DNA of 64,000 nt from Akebia trifoliata (lineage: Eukaryota; Streptophyta; Magnoliopsida; Ranunculales; Lardizabalaceae), in contig CM030715.1 in NCBI GenBank assembly GCA_017979445.1, positions 14,285,660 to 14,349,659 on the forward strand, in the 5' to 3' direction. Of the stretch, positions 44,370-56,714 are shown piece after piece. The notes below the pieces were generated by a model, which was not told the origin of the DNA, ran no database searches, and saw only the letters and a program-made list of their open reading frames with translations. The position numbers and the translations under genes were made by a program. Each line of letters opens with the position of its first letter. Within the stretch, counting starts at the first letter, position 1.

Positions 44370-44931
44370 CTACATGCTCTTCTACTTCTCTCTTCTGCTT
44401 CTTGAATGCTTGTTGATATTCTGATTCAATAAGTAGTCGATGGGTCCAAGCGGTAGCTATGTGTTCTACCAAGTGCACAGTCAGCTCCTTAATAGGATGT
44501 CGATTCCTCGGGAACATTGGGATCCATGAAGGGAATCCTATCTGTCATGGTACCATCCTTGGGCAATAAAAAGATGTATTCAGCAGACCAGTGAGCATTA
44601 CATGATCAGACCCTTTTGAAGCGAGCACGGTGCCTTCATCCATTCTCGATCCCAATCTATCCCAATTTACATCTTGTGTAGTCAAATTTGAGAGCCAGTC
44701 CTTCCAGTCTTCTATAGATGCAAAGTCCACCAATGTTTCCTTTCTTGTGAATTTTTCCCATTTACTTTCCTTGATTTGTGGGAACTCTGCGATGCGAAGT
44801 CGGATACATAACCACAGATAAAGCAAATGTGGACTCCCTCGAAATCCTGCCCCTCCTGGTGCATTCTCATTTGATAATTCCTCAAAAGTCTCAACGAGAA
44901 TTGTGGGGACTTGTACATCATCATGAGCCAT
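44370..44931 (-). pseudogene. Element B ORF1, short version
   Basis: ATG at 44931 directly follows TTTCTTTTGGTTAG, an acceptor-like sequence. The protein (MAHDDVQVPTILVETFEEL, GSPHLLYLWLCIRLRI, VMLTGLLNTSFYCP) matches only the C-terminal half of ORF1 in X and Y. The N-terminal part with the MAKRWNPYLHIF segment is missing. It is open to 44545; below that, homology to the LVHLIEKAWNKR part continues in other frames to about 44370. Confidence 0.65.
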
Positions 44932-45890
44932 CTAACCAAAAGAAACTAACTCTCATTACTGACACATTAATCCACGTCTATATTTTGGTATGTTCTTTAA
45001 TGTGATTCAACCATTTTAATTTAAAGAAAGGTCTGATCCATTGAATAGAATTGGTCAGAAAAAAAGTTCAGTTACCACATTCGGATCGATTCTATCCAAT
45101 GAATTCAAAAAAACAATATATCACCTCATTGACATTAAATTAAACCAATTAACTCAATCGGCTCGTATATTGATCCGAAAGATCAACTTACCAATTGGGC
45201 TAATGGGTTGAAAAATGATTTGGCCAACACAACTTTTCAATTACAATTATTGGGTTGGACCGATATTACGGGTTCCATTTGAGCGGTGTGGATAGGTCCA
45301 CCCACTTACCTTTTGGTTAGTTTAGAGAAAAGTAACCCAGGAACACTTATGATCGATTCGAGTCGTTGCCTAATAGGACCGCACCTAAGTTCTAGGCTTT
45401 TTATATGATTGAGGCTAGGTCAGGACAAAGCTTAGGTCACTTTAGCCCGTAACACCGATATACTATTCCAGTTTTACCTAGTCAAGCAATACGTGGTGTT
45501 CTAGTTTGATATACCCGAAGGTACTGTACTGAAGTTGTAGCGTTCACGGGCGTCCCCCGTGTCCCGAAGGACCAGGTTAGCTTAGATCCGGCTACTGGGT
45601 TTATAAGGACATGACATGATGCAAATATGCGTATGCATGCTCATGAGTGTATGCAAAGGGACAAAGTGCGCCCGGGGCGTTTTTCGCAAATATCCAACCA
45701 TTCAAATTAAATACATCCAATCATCAAACCAATCAACAGAGATAAATAATTGAATACATCTAATCATATGCCAATGAAAGAAAGGACCAAATCTAGCCTA
45801 ATATAAGAGTCTCATTGAGTCAACTGGGTTGACTCGAGGAAAAAGTCAACCTAAGGATAGTCTTGGATCGGGTCAAGTTTGACACTAAAA
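44932..45890 (-). other. Element B leader with candidate intron 45309-44932
   Basis: Non-coding. Donor AAAAG|GTAAGTGG at 45309 (minus), acceptor ..TTTGGTTAG| at 44932, size 378 bp. The sequence after the donor (GTGGACC..TATCGGTCC-like) is homologous to that after the A1 donor. The shared leader block lies further upstream (about 45400-45680). Confidence 0.55.
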
Positions 45891-45908
45891 TCCCCAGCGG
45901 AGTTGCCA
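45891..45908 (-). promoter_or_regulatory. Element B primer binding site
   Basis: TGGCAACTCCGCTGGGGA on the minus strand, two bases from the LTR. Two bases differ from the A1 site. Confidence 0.75.
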
Positions 45909-45909
45909 C

Positions 45910-48900
45910 TGAAATCATCTCGACCTCCCACGGCCATCCTCTAAATAGCAGATTAGGGGTCCGATCTAAGTATCTCGGGGATTTTTAAGAAATGGGGAGT
46001 CGCCACCTAGTTTAGGTCTAGGAACCAAAATTAATTCTAAATGGATATGGGTCGGTCCGTGGATCAGAGAGATGGGTAAGGGGTCAGGTTACGGATTTCG
46101 GAAGGTATTAGGCACCGAACCCGCCTCTACTACGATCCAAAAATATCCTACGGTCAACATTCAAAGACTAAAAGTAAATCTAGGGTCCAATCATCATCAA
46201 ATTGCATCGAACTACGGTTAAAATAATTACATGATTTAATGAGACATACATGACACCAAAAATTAATGGATCAATTCGATCATATTTTAAACAATACAAA
46301 ATCGATTTTCAATGTCGCGTATATAAGATTATTGACAATATTTTATCAAAGAGATTCAATTTTTGAACCATTACATGATTTAAATTCAGTGGGTTAACTC
46401 ACAAATTTTGAGTTGCCACGTGTATTAAATCGGTGAGTTAACCACGTGCCTAATTTTAAAATAAAATCGATTGAAATTTTCAATATCCCAAAAATCAGCG
46501 AGTCGACTCGCAATTTGTTAATCAAAAGAATCCTAATTTTTTGGAATCGCCACGTGTATTAAATCGGTGATTTAACCCACGTGCCTAATTTTTTTAAAAA
46601 TTCGATTCAAATTCTCAATGTCCCCAAAATTAGTGAGTCGACTCGCAATTTGTTAATCATAAGAATCATAATTTTTTTTCGGAATCACCACATGTATTAA
46701 ATCGGTGATTTAACCCACATGCCTAATTTTTAAAAATTCGATTCAAATTCTCAATGTCCCCAAAATCAGCGAGTCGACTCGCAATTTGTTAATCAAAAGA
46801 ATCCTAATTTCTTTTGGAATCGTCACGTGTATTAAATCGGTGATTTAATCTACGTGCCTAATTTTTAAAACATTCGATTCAAATTCTCAATGTCCCCAAA
46901 GTCAAAGAATCAACTCGTAATTTTTACATCATAAGAATCATAATTTTTTTTGGAATCGCCACGTGTATTAAATCAGTGATTTAACCTACGTGTCTAATTT
47001 TAAAAATGCGATTCAAATTCTCAATGTCCCCAAAATCAGCAAGTCGACTCGCAATTTGTTAATCAAAAGAATCCTAATTTCTTTTGGAATCGCCACGTGT
47101 ATTAAATTGGTGATTTAATCCACGTGCCTAATTTTTAAAAAATTCGATTCGAATTCTCAATGTCTCCAAAATCAGCGAATCGACTTGCAATTTTTATATC
47201 ATAAGAATCATAAATTTTTTTTCGGAATCGCCACATGTATTAAATCAGTGATTCAACCCACGTGCCTAATTTTTAAAAATTCGATTCAAATTCTCAATGT
47301 CCCCAAAATCAGCGAGTCGACTCGCAATTTGTTAATCAAAAGAATCCTAATTTTTTGGAATCGCCACGTGTATTAAATCGGTGATTTAACCCACGTGCCT
47401 AATTTTTTTAAAAATTCGATTCAAATTTTCAATGTCCCCAAAATCAACGAGTTGACTCACAATTTTTATTGTGAAAATTGATTTTTTATTTTTATCTTTC
47501 GTGTACACAAATAATTTTTATTGAGTAGATCAACATTAATGAGTTAACCCACTAACATCAAATGTCGGCGAATCGACTCGATAGACATCAACAATCAATG
47601 AACCGGTCCACTAACTTGAAAAGAACGAGTTGGCCCAATCAATCTATCAACAAAAATGATCGAATAAAGATTGCCATTAATACCACGTATGCCCCCAAAA
47701 TCAACGGATTAATTCGAATGCATAAAAATGTGAAATCAATAATAATAAAAATAAACTAAAAATAAAAAAATAAAAAAATAAACAAATGAATAAATAAAAT
47801 AACTTACCTTCACCAAATAATTTTGGATATGTGGATTCCTTGAAAAAATTATTGAAAAGCTTGTGATGCCCAATGATGTTGGAATAGGAGGAGATGATGA
47901 CCGTTGTGGGGTGTCCAATAAATCAAAGAAGGAACGTTGCCAAAGAGAGACAGAAATTGCTATTATTTTTTTTATGGAGCGAAAAAATATTGAAGAGAAG
48001 TTATAGGATTAATGGAGATACAAAAATGGGCAGCAAGATAGATGAAATTAGAGCTTTGATGGGTGGAATATGATTAAGGTGTGGTTGTAATGGAGATAAA
48101 AAAGTTGTAGAAATTTATTTAATGGGGGAATAAGAAGATAGAAAGTTGCAAAATTTTTAATGGGGAGAAAGAAGATGGAAAGTTGCAGAATTTTTAATGG
48201 GGTGGAAGAAGATGGAAAGTTGAAGAATTTTTAATAGGGAGGTTGCTGAATTTTTAATGGGGGAGGAAGAAGATGGAAAGTTGCAGGTTTTTTGATTATG
48301 GAGGGTAGTAAAAAAACGTCGGCTCGAGTCCCCTTCAATGGTCCCTTGCCTTTTCCTTTTATAGTGGTTCTCCCCAAAAATCATGAGAGAGGGAGAGAGG
48401 GAGAGATGGGAGAAATGGGAGAGTGAGAGGAGAACATGGGTGGTTATGAGGAGGAGTTAGAGATATTAGAGAAGAAGATGGGGGAGTTGAAGAGTGCCCA
48501 CATTTTATTCTCTCTCTCTTTTTTTTTTTTTTTAATTTTTTTTTTTAATTTTGGAGAAGGAGAGGTGGTAATCCCACGCTACTCGTACTACGGTAATTTC
48601 TCGCTAATGAGTTGTGATTGGTTGAATTTTATTATTATTATTTAGTTGAATTTTGGATTCGTTGACATTTTGATTTAACTTTTATGTTTTAAATTAAATT
48701 TGAATTTGTGTTTGGTTTTAAATTGTTAGATTAAAATTTAATTTGAATTTTGATTGTAATATTGGTTATTGGTCGATTTTGTTTTGTTTCGATTGGTTGA
48801 TCGTTCGATTTTAATTTATTTTTATATTTTAATTGGTTGAGTGATTTTCAATTTGATTTTAATTTGAGTTTTAATTATTCTATTTGAATTTAATTTTTAA

Positions 48901-49994
48901 TTTAAATTTTGAACGGGTTGATTAATTTACGTTTTAATTTGAAATTTAAATTGATTTTAATTTTTAATTGATCGGTTGATTGGATTTCGATTGGTTAAGT
49001 TTTGAGTTTTAATTTGATTTTGGATTGGGTTCGATTTTAAATTTTAAATTTATTGATAGAATTTGAGTTTAGTTTTGATGGTTGATTACTTGAAATTTTT
49101 ATTTTGGTTGATCGAATTTTTATTATTATTATTTTTAATTTGAAAAATATTTTTGATTGGATTTAATTGTTCGATTTTAATTTTAATTGTTTGGATTTTT
49201 TAGTTTGAATTGTTTAATTTTTAATTTGAATTTTATTTTTAGTTTAGATTAGATTTCGATTTACATTGTCCTAGGGATCGGGATCTCTACATTGTAGAGT
49301 TGGATATTGAGGGGTATTTTGGTCTTTTGGCGATTTTTACAGATTTTTCTCGAACTTCTCTGTTTTCATCAATTTGGGTCTCGTTAGACTCGAAATCACA
49401 TTCTGAGTGCAATAGAGGTACTTTCGAGATTTTTCGGAGGTCCGAGGTATATGAGGGGTATTTTCATCATTTTGATGATTTTTTTACAAATTTTTATAAA
49501 TTTCTCTGTTTTCATCGATTTGGGTTCCGTTAGACTCGAAATCACGTTCTGAGTGCAATGGAGGTACTTTCAAGACTTTTCGGACATCCAAAATTTATGA
49601 AGGGTATTTTCGTCATGAAGGATATTTTCGTCATTTTTGTGATTTTTACAATTTTTTTAGGGATTTCAGTGTGAGGTTTCTTTCAGTCACTGTGTAAGTA
49701 TTTCTAAGTTCTAAAGTTATATTTTCCTAGCGTAGCGAGGTCTCTAAGTTATCGAATTGTGTAACGAACCTATGCGTACGTGCTTTCTAAGTCAGGTGTA
49801 AGATGTAGCGATCCTAAGCGTGCGTAAACTTCTATGTCGAATTGTGCCGAGTAGGGGGATGAAAAGAAACTAGAAATAGAAGGAATCAAGCAGTACTCAC
49901 AAGCCTTCGAGTTCTTTTATATTCATCATTAGGAATCCACTAAAACCGGGTGACGAATTGTCGAATTAAGCAGATGTAAAAATGGGTGTCTACA
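45910..49994 (-). repeat. Element B 5' LTR (4085 bp)
   Basis: TGTAGACACCCATTTTT...GATGATTTCA on minus. Collinear with the 3' LTR; TATA box 48357-48363 (TATAAAA); PBS-like U5 motif 45996-46005. The tandem array at about 46410-47465 has 8 units against 10 in the other copy. The PBS lies to its left. Confidence 0.85.
46410..47465 (-). repeat. ~135-bp tandem array, 8 units, in the B 5' LTR
   Basis: Same unit as 9270-10580, with the CACGTG-type motif near 46417, 46551, 46689, 46824, 46960, 47094, 47232 and 47365, and the GCGAGTCGACTCGC palindrome or variants between them. Confidence 0.9.
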
Positions 49995-50101
49995 ACACTC
50001 CTCAACATAAATCTCCCAAAATTGATCTTCTCTACAGGGTGCATCCCTATGACGGTTGTTTTGACTAATTGATCGATTGGGTTATCGTCTGCGACTAGCA
50101 T
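49995..50101 (-). pseudogene. Element X ORF1, first codons
   Basis: ATG at 50101-50099 (MLVADDNPIDQLVKTTV). It is open to the B insertion point, and homology continues at 8719 in frame once the duplicated target is counted once. The Y copy has the ATG at 62119. Confidence 0.65.
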
Positions 50102-53100
50102 CCAGGTTTGACACAAAAGGGTATTTTAGTACTCTTCTAAGGTCCATGTAAAATATCAATTTTCTCTTTATTTTCTTTTAAAAAATATTTTCCTTTCAGA
50201 AAATCTTGTTCTTATGGAAAATATTTTGTGAAAAATATTTTTTCTTGCAAAATTTTTTTTTCTAGAGAACACTTCTTTTGGAAAACATTCTTTTCTGAAA
50301 AATATTTTCCTTCCATAAACTATTTTTTTCTTTAAAAATTTGATTTCCATTTGGATTTTAATGGCCCGGTCCATCATGATTGTTGGATCGGGATGGACTG
50401 GGTCATTATTATAAAAGAATGAATTCTTTATTGGGTCGGTGCACCCATTTTAATCAGTTAAAAGAAAAATTTTAATCCTTGAGGGCAGTCATACATTTTG
50501 ATCTCATTATCCACATCATTCACATCAATCACAAAGTTTCATAAGTTTCCATTCAATGAACAACCCGGGAACACCCACGATAAGTTCGAGTCGTGACCTA
50601 CAGGGAAGGTTTCTAGACTCTAAGCTTACTACGTGCAATGCATTTTTATCTGGCCACCCTTGCCCAAGCACACCTATATACCTCTCGATACGTGATGACT
50701 TGGTTTGATATACCGTATAGGTGATAATCTAAAACCTCAACTCACTTCTCTAAAGCCAAAAATAACCAGTTTGATCCCCAGTTAAGAGGTGGCGCACAAT
50801 ACTGAGCAAAGGCCCACTTAAATACCTCTCATCTAGAGTAGACGTAGTCTATCCCCCTCGTACAGTAGGGTACACCGAGGCAGGATCTCGCTTAGGCATC
50901 GGTTTTGACCAAAAAGTACAATTGATATACTTGGATTATCTTTTATATACCTACGGGTATGAGTCAAGAGTTGTAACTTTCATAAATGGTTTGGCATCCC
51001 ATGAGGGGACCGACCACGTACTAGTACTACGTTGACAATCGGGACATGTGACTGTGTGGCTCACAATAGGTCAAAGGCTCAGGTCGCTCCAGCCTGGGTG
51101 CATCAATATACCTCTCAGAATCACCTGATCAGACGGTATTGATACCCCAGTTTGATATACCCTAAGGTACGTGACTGGAGTTGTGGTTTTCATGAATGAA
51201 GTCGCATCTCAGAGGAGACCGGGCCACGCGCTAGTGCCACGTTGGCTATATAGGACGTGTAAGTGTCCAAAATAGTAAACGTGCATGTGGTGTGTACAAA
51301 ACAGGGTGGGGTGTGCCTGGGGGCTTTTTCAAATACATTGGTCTATGGGTCCAATTAAACCATACAACATTGATATCATATAGATAATAATCAAGATAAC
51401 GCACAAACCAATCACATCAACATTATGGTAAAAATAAGCAAATCCCACATATGTATCAATCAAGATCATGGCAAGTTAGATATACAAGCAATGGGGATAA
51501 CATAGAGAAAAATCATAAACGGACACCCAATTTTTAATTCAAACCACACGGATTTTCTTTTATGGTCCAATCGGAGATCACTTTTGGCGACCCGAAACAA
51601 ATCGAGATTCCAATAAATATTTGAATTAATGATAGAATGATATTTGTTTAAATTGAGAGTTTTTTTTTTCTTTTTAAAAAACTAGTAAAAAAAACAGGAG
51701 TAAAAAAAAATCATGTAACCAACCAGTGAGCCATTAATGTCATACCATCTTTTACTAAGACTACCCCAATTTTTTTTTATGTGAGTTATTAAACAAATGC
51801 TTATAATTGAGGTAATATTAGGAAAAATTGGTGTGCCAAAAAAAAATTCTCCTTAGCCATAGAGAGGGTTGCCAATAGTCCTAACCTTTTTTTTTCTTTT
51901 TGAAAAATTTGTTGACCTTTCCGTCAATCACTAATCTTTATTATTTTTTTTCAAAATTCATCTCTTGATCGTGATCATACGAAGCGCGTTCTCATTGCGA
52001 CATTGGCCTTTTTCGTTTGAGAATCAAAGAATAGGACTATTGGGGACTCAGTCGATTAACAGAAAAGGGATCGTCAAATCCTTTAGAATCTCACAAGAGG
52101 TTTCAAGATCTAGAAATAAAGAGTGTAGCAGGTAGGGTCATTTTTTTTTCTCTATTTAAAAAAAAAAAAAAACAAAAAATGAAATCCTACTCTTTTATTC
52201 CGAATCGCAAGTTCACTGCCGATCAAAACTAGCAACCCATGAGTTCTTGTTTCGACAAACGAAAAGAAGGCTGATTAAAAACGTTCTACATCGAAAATAT
52301 TTCAAAGGGGGCTGTCGATTCAAAGCTCCATGTGTCTTCATCAAGGAAAGAAAAACAACAATTCCTTGGCTCCTAAACTGATCGGCTTGTGAGCATGTAG
52401 CCGATCATCTTTGTTGGAAAACAACGAAATCGGGTAACCAACGACTTTGAGCAATGCTCTCTCTTGTTAGAGACAATGAAAACAATGGTCTCTCTTGCTA
52501 GAGACGTGAAACAATGGTCTCTCTGTTAAAGACAATGAACAGGAGAGTAGGACGTTTTAAGGAGATGATGTGCGATTTTAAAAAACCGATTTTTGCTTGT
52601 TACACAGCCATTCAATGTTGCTGTAAACATAAAAAAAAAATTCTTCTCTTTTTTCTTTTTGTTTTTCTATATATATATATATATATATATATATTTTTTG
52701 CTATTTTTTTATTTGCTGTCAATGGACAGCACAACAGCAACTCCAAAAATCACTTTTTTTTAATTTTTCTTTATATGTTTTTTGTTTGCTGTCAATGGGC
52801 AGCATGTCTTGCCTACTAGAAAAAAAAACTGATCACCTAAATAAATAAAAATAATAAGCGAAAAACAAATAAATAAATAAATAAAATCTTTTAAAAAAAA
52901 AACATTATCAAATAACGTATCAAACATGTTTCATAAAAAAAATCGATCGACACAACTAAAAAGGAAGAATAAAAAAAAAACCCCTTTGTTTCATTATTCC
53001 ATCCTCAATCATCATTATCCTTTGAAATTTAGTATTACTTAAAGCCACCCTAAGTGACTCTCGATCGAACCATATAAAAAATGTGCCACGTTAACGTACC

Positions 53101-53267
53101 CGAAAATTGAACAGAAATTAGTGATTGGATCAACAAATAAATGAACAAAAAATGGTAAACGAACAATAAGAAGAAATTAACTAAAAATTAAATAGAATAA
53201 TAAAATAAAAAACTAGGTCACTGGCAATATTCCCATACTTGGGGATTTTCAAGTCTGATCCTCAATG
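50102..53267 (-). other. Element X leader, no gene
   Basis: Shared leader block at about 50590-51320. Rest AT-rich with a (TA)n tract (52671-52694) and long A/T runs. Here the position of the A1/B splice donor reads CTGATTAAAATGG, without GTAAGT. Confidence 0.65.
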
Positions 53268-53285
53268 TCCCCAGTGGAGTCGCCA
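53268..53285 (-). promoter_or_regulatory. Element X primer binding site
   Basis: TGGCGACTCCACTGGGGA, identical to the A1 site, two bases from the LTR. Confidence 0.8.
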
Positions 53286-53286
53286 C

Positions 53287-54964
53287 TGAAAGCGTCCTCA
53301 ATCCGCGGGGTGTGCGGATCCGCTTTAGACCCTTGAGGTTTGGGAGTGCCCACCTAGTTATTACGGTCTAGGAACCGAATACTGACTCTAAACGGATAAA
53401 GAAACTAATCTACTAAAGAAAAATTGAATCCGGGGATCACATTACGAGGTTGGAAGGTGTTAGGCACCAACCCCGCCCGGCCAATGCCGGTCTCTACTTA
53501 TCCCAAATAAGACTACATTGCTAACAAAAACCTAGATAGAAAAAATAAAAGAGATTTTACCTTCGAACTCAACGGTTCTATTCCCTCAGATTTGATAAAA
53601 TTGCTCCTTGTACCGTATTCCTTACTTCGTTCTGTCTCCAAATCTGATTTCGGATCTCCGAGGTAAGGTATCTCTTCCTTAGATCTGGATTCTTTGAATT
53701 TTGTTATCAATTTTGGGGTATTTTTGAAGGGTTTCTAAGTGTATTTCAGGCTAAAATCAAAGTATGGGTGTTAGGTAAGGAGTTGGGATTCAAAATTAGG
53801 GTTTGTGGGAGGCTAGGGAAACTTTTTGACCTACTTCTCTTAGGAGTTTTGATTTGATACGAAAATAGGGTGTGGAGGCTCCTATTTATAAAGTTTTTTA
53901 GAAGAATTAGGGTTTGATTAGGGTTACTTTTAGGGTTTTAATTAAGGTTTTGACTTTAGTCTTATGAGATTGATTTAGTCTTTAGGGTTTTAATTTAGGG
54001 TTTTGACTTTAGTCTTATGAGATTGACTTAATTAGTTTAGATTAGGATTTTGATTTAGGGTTTTGACTTTAGTCTTATGAGATTGACTTTAATACTTTGA
54101 CTTTAGTCTTTCTTGGTTGACTTTTAATATATTGACTTTAGCCTTACTTGATTGACTTTAAGATTGACTTTAGTCTTACTTGATTGACTTTAATTTTTGG
54201 AGAACCCCCTTTTATTATATCTTTAATTCTTTGGGCTCCCAGATGGAGGGGTCCTTGAATAACTATCCTGGCAACCATCAATAATTTTGCCTGAAAGCCT
54301 GATTAATTGATTTTTTGATTCAAAATTTTAAATTAATTTTATTAATGTTTCACTTTACATTATTTAATGGTTTATTTATTAATTTCGAAATTTTAATTGT
54401 TAAAATTATAAAATGATCATTTTACCCTCGGAGAGGATTTTTTGCGTTTTAAGTCATTTTTCAATGTGTCAGGATGTTTTGGAATCAATTTTTCATAAGG
54501 AATTCAATGGAAATGTTGGTTTTTGTCATTTATGAAATTTTTTGTATGAAATGGTCGAGAACTTTATGAGATGCCTTTTCTTAATTTTGTCGAATTTTGT
54601 GAAAATTGACGAAATGATTTATTTGGTTTCGATTTGTTATTTTATGTGTTTGAATGAATTTTTCTAATCGTAACGTAGGCTCTAGGGTTGTTTTGATGTT
54701 AGGGGTATTTTGGTAATTTGGTCATTTTTAGTGATTTTTATCGTGAAGCTTCTTCTTGGTCTGCAAGATGATGATTTCTATGTTTCTGGGGTCGTATTTT
54801 CCTAGCGTAGCGTGGTTTCTAAGGTTTTGTCAGTTCGAGATACCTCATCCGGATTTCTGAAACATATCTGGTAACAAAATAAAGCATTGGAATAAACATC
54901 CATCATTGGGAACCGTTGCGATCGGGTTGATTAATCAGACGAGTGCAAAAATGGCGTGTCTACA
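53287..54964 (-). repeat. Element X 5' LTR (1678 bp)
   Basis: TGTAGACACGCC...GGACGCTTTCA on minus. TATA box 53883-53890. U3 resembles A1 (AAACCCTAA and GACTAAAGTCAA words) more than A2. The U5 PBS-like motif is mutated here (GGAGTGCCCA at about 53343-53352), the only such case. Confidence 0.88.
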
Positions 54965-55400
54965 AACCAAAAGGTATAACCTTGTAGCAAAAAGTTCCCC
55001 ACTGTGTGATGAATGACGTTTTTTGTATATCCCGAGGATCCATTTTTATGTAATTGTACCCCGAAAAATCATCCATAAAGGACAGCAAAGCGTGCCCTGC
55101 CATACTATCTACTAGAATATCTATGTGGGGTAAAAGAAAACTGTCTTTTGGACTTGCTTTGTTTAGGTCTCTATAGTCTGCACACATTCTGACTTTTCCA
55201 TCCTTTTTTGGCACCGGAACGATATTAGCAATCCACTCAAGGTACTCCACTACTTCCAAAAATCCCACGTTAATCTGCTTCGTAACTTCTTCTTTAATCT
55301 TCAGAGTCCATTCTAACTTCATACATCGAAGTTTCTATTTTTTTGGTCAAGCATCAGGATATAATGGAATCCGATGTTGAACAATATCTGTGCTTACTCA
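54965..55400 (-). pseudogene. Element Y reverse transcriptase, N-terminal part
   Basis: Open from 55322: IKEEVTKQINVGFLEVVEYL, VPVPKKDGKVRMCADYRDLN, LLPHIDILVDSMAGHALLSF, MDDFSGYNYIKM and KVIPFGL, where X is inserted. The first catalytic Asp (SFMD) is present; the YVDD box lies beyond the insertion, outside the window. Confidence 0.85.
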
Positions 55401-56321
55401 TGGCATGTCCTCATAAGACCACGTGAACACGTCTTTGACCTTTTTGAGCAAGTCTACTATCCCCTTACGTTTATCGGGAGATAAGGTGATCCCAATCCGA
55501 ATCTCTTGAGGACTTTTTTTATTCCAAGGTTGATAACCTCTACTTCCTCTATTAAAGGTTGAGCTCGACGTTCATTTTCTTGTTTAATTAATTGATTATT
55601 TCAGGGGGAGGTTCTTCGTCAGAAGATTCTCCTTCCGAAGTTAGATTATTAATTAAATTATCATTGCGCTCAGGGTAATCAAAAATTTCTTTCATTTCAT
55701 TAAAAATAGATGGGGTAACAGGACTCATAGCAGACTTAACAGACTCACTTGACTCAGCAGGAATAACAGACTCAGCAGAAACAACTAACTTACATGACTA
55801 AACAGAAATAAATGACTCATCAGGCACGCCAGAATGAACAAGACTAATAGGACTGACAGACCCAGTCCTGACATGTAGCACATGACTCATTACATGATAA
55901 TTAGAAAGAAACCCGACCACGGGTTTGATTACAAACTGAGGATTTGGGATCCCCTTCTCAACTAACAATACTAGGACACTGTGATCTTCAATGAATAACT
56001 GATCAATATTGTGAGAGTTCAGATTGAGCTGCCAATCTTCAACTTCATTTTCTTCAACTTCTGTGCTTGCTTCCTTTTCAGGCCATTTCATGCCAAAGAA
56101 GATTTCAAACTCCGGTAAACGAGTACCTGTGATGTGATCAATGAATGGCTCTACGAACCACAGTAACAGAAATCTTCTCCTTCATTCACGAAATAACCAT
56201 TAAGGGTCTTATGATAAGGCTTCCTTTTAATCAGATCTATGGTGTGCCCTTGCCTTTTTGTAATTACCTTGTCCCGATTTGACTTCCAGTAGTGGGCCTA
56301 ATCTTCCTTAGTAGGCTTATA
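55401..56321 (-). pseudogene. Element Y protease-RT spacer
   Basis: Degraded coding sequence. 56091-55798 is open (MKWPEKEASTEVEENEVEDW, NIDQLFIEDHSVLVL). Stops lie at about 55798 and in 55500-55780. It is collinear with 18404-18908 of B. Not a known domain; acidic and probably unstructured. Confidence 0.65.
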
Positions 56322-56714
56322 TCATAACCCGAATGTGCCGATGACTTCTTTAATCACTGGTGCCTCTTTAATACCTTGTTGCTTGCGATCTAGGCCCATA
56401 CCAAGGAAAAATCTCATTTTTTTGAACATATTCGCCATGTAACAGTTAGAGGTATTTTCGATAGGAAAATATTCTTTCACCGAGTGATCCCTTTGGACTA
56501 GGCATATCTTTTCAAATTCAAATCCACTGAGTCCTACCCCATGTTGTTCTTGTTGAATCTCAAGTAACGGTTCATTCTTGACTTCAGTACTGTTCACAAT
56601 CCCCACAATCTCAGCATCTCCATGAATAGTAATTACCAGCCCATCTTTGATAAATTTAACTTTCTGGTGTAGTGTGGAAGGTATGGCTTTGATCTGGTGT
56701 AACCATGGTCTCCC
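56322..56714 (-). pseudogene. Element Y protease, C-terminal part
   Basis: Open over the whole interval: GRPWLHQIKAIPSTLHQKVK at the upper end, then GLSGFEFEKICLVQ and FKKMRFFLGMGLDRKQQGIK, ending at a stop at 56322. Separated from the active-site half (58490-58723) by the solo LTR. Confidence 0.8.

Larger units (their letters stand above)
8725..49994 (-). mobile_element. Element B: Ogre-like retrotransposon with long LTRs, split by A1
   Basis: Minus strand. 5' LTR 45910-49994, PBS 45891-45908, leader, ORF1, gag, protease, then element A1 (18914-41256), then RT, RNase H, second RNase H, integrase, 3' non-coding repeats, PPT and 3' LTR 8725-13084. Target copies are gcact (8720-8724) and acact (49995-49999), one mismatch. 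Across the junction ORF1 of X resumes in frame, which supports the pairing of the two LTRs. Without A1 the element is about 18.9 kb, in the size range of Ogre. All coding parts carry stops or frameshifts. Confidence 0.85.
6733..54964 (-). mobile_element. Element X: Ogre-like Ty3/gypsy retrotransposon, split by element B
   Basis: Minus strand. From the right: 5' LTR 53287-54964, PBS 53268-53285, leader, ORF1 start at 50101, then element B (8725-49994), then the rest of ORF1 and gag down to 6733, where the DNA-transposon end cuts it. Protease, pol and 3' LTR are not in this window. X itself lies inside the RT gene of element Y: the base after its LTR (54965) is Y coding sequence in the same orientation. 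The right-hand target copy would be aacca (54965-54969); its left partner is outside the window. Confidence 0.8.

Noticed and set aside
44712..45005. Short frames on both strands overlapping B ORF1
   Set aside because: Out of frame or antisense to the frame that shows homology to ORF1 of X and Y.
48436..48645. Plus-strand frame starting MGGYEEELEILEKKM in the B 5' LTR, also present near 11550 in the 3' LTR
   Set aside because: Lies antisense in U3, upstream of the TATA box. Its presence in both copies follows from LTR identity. It ends in a poly-T derived Phe run.
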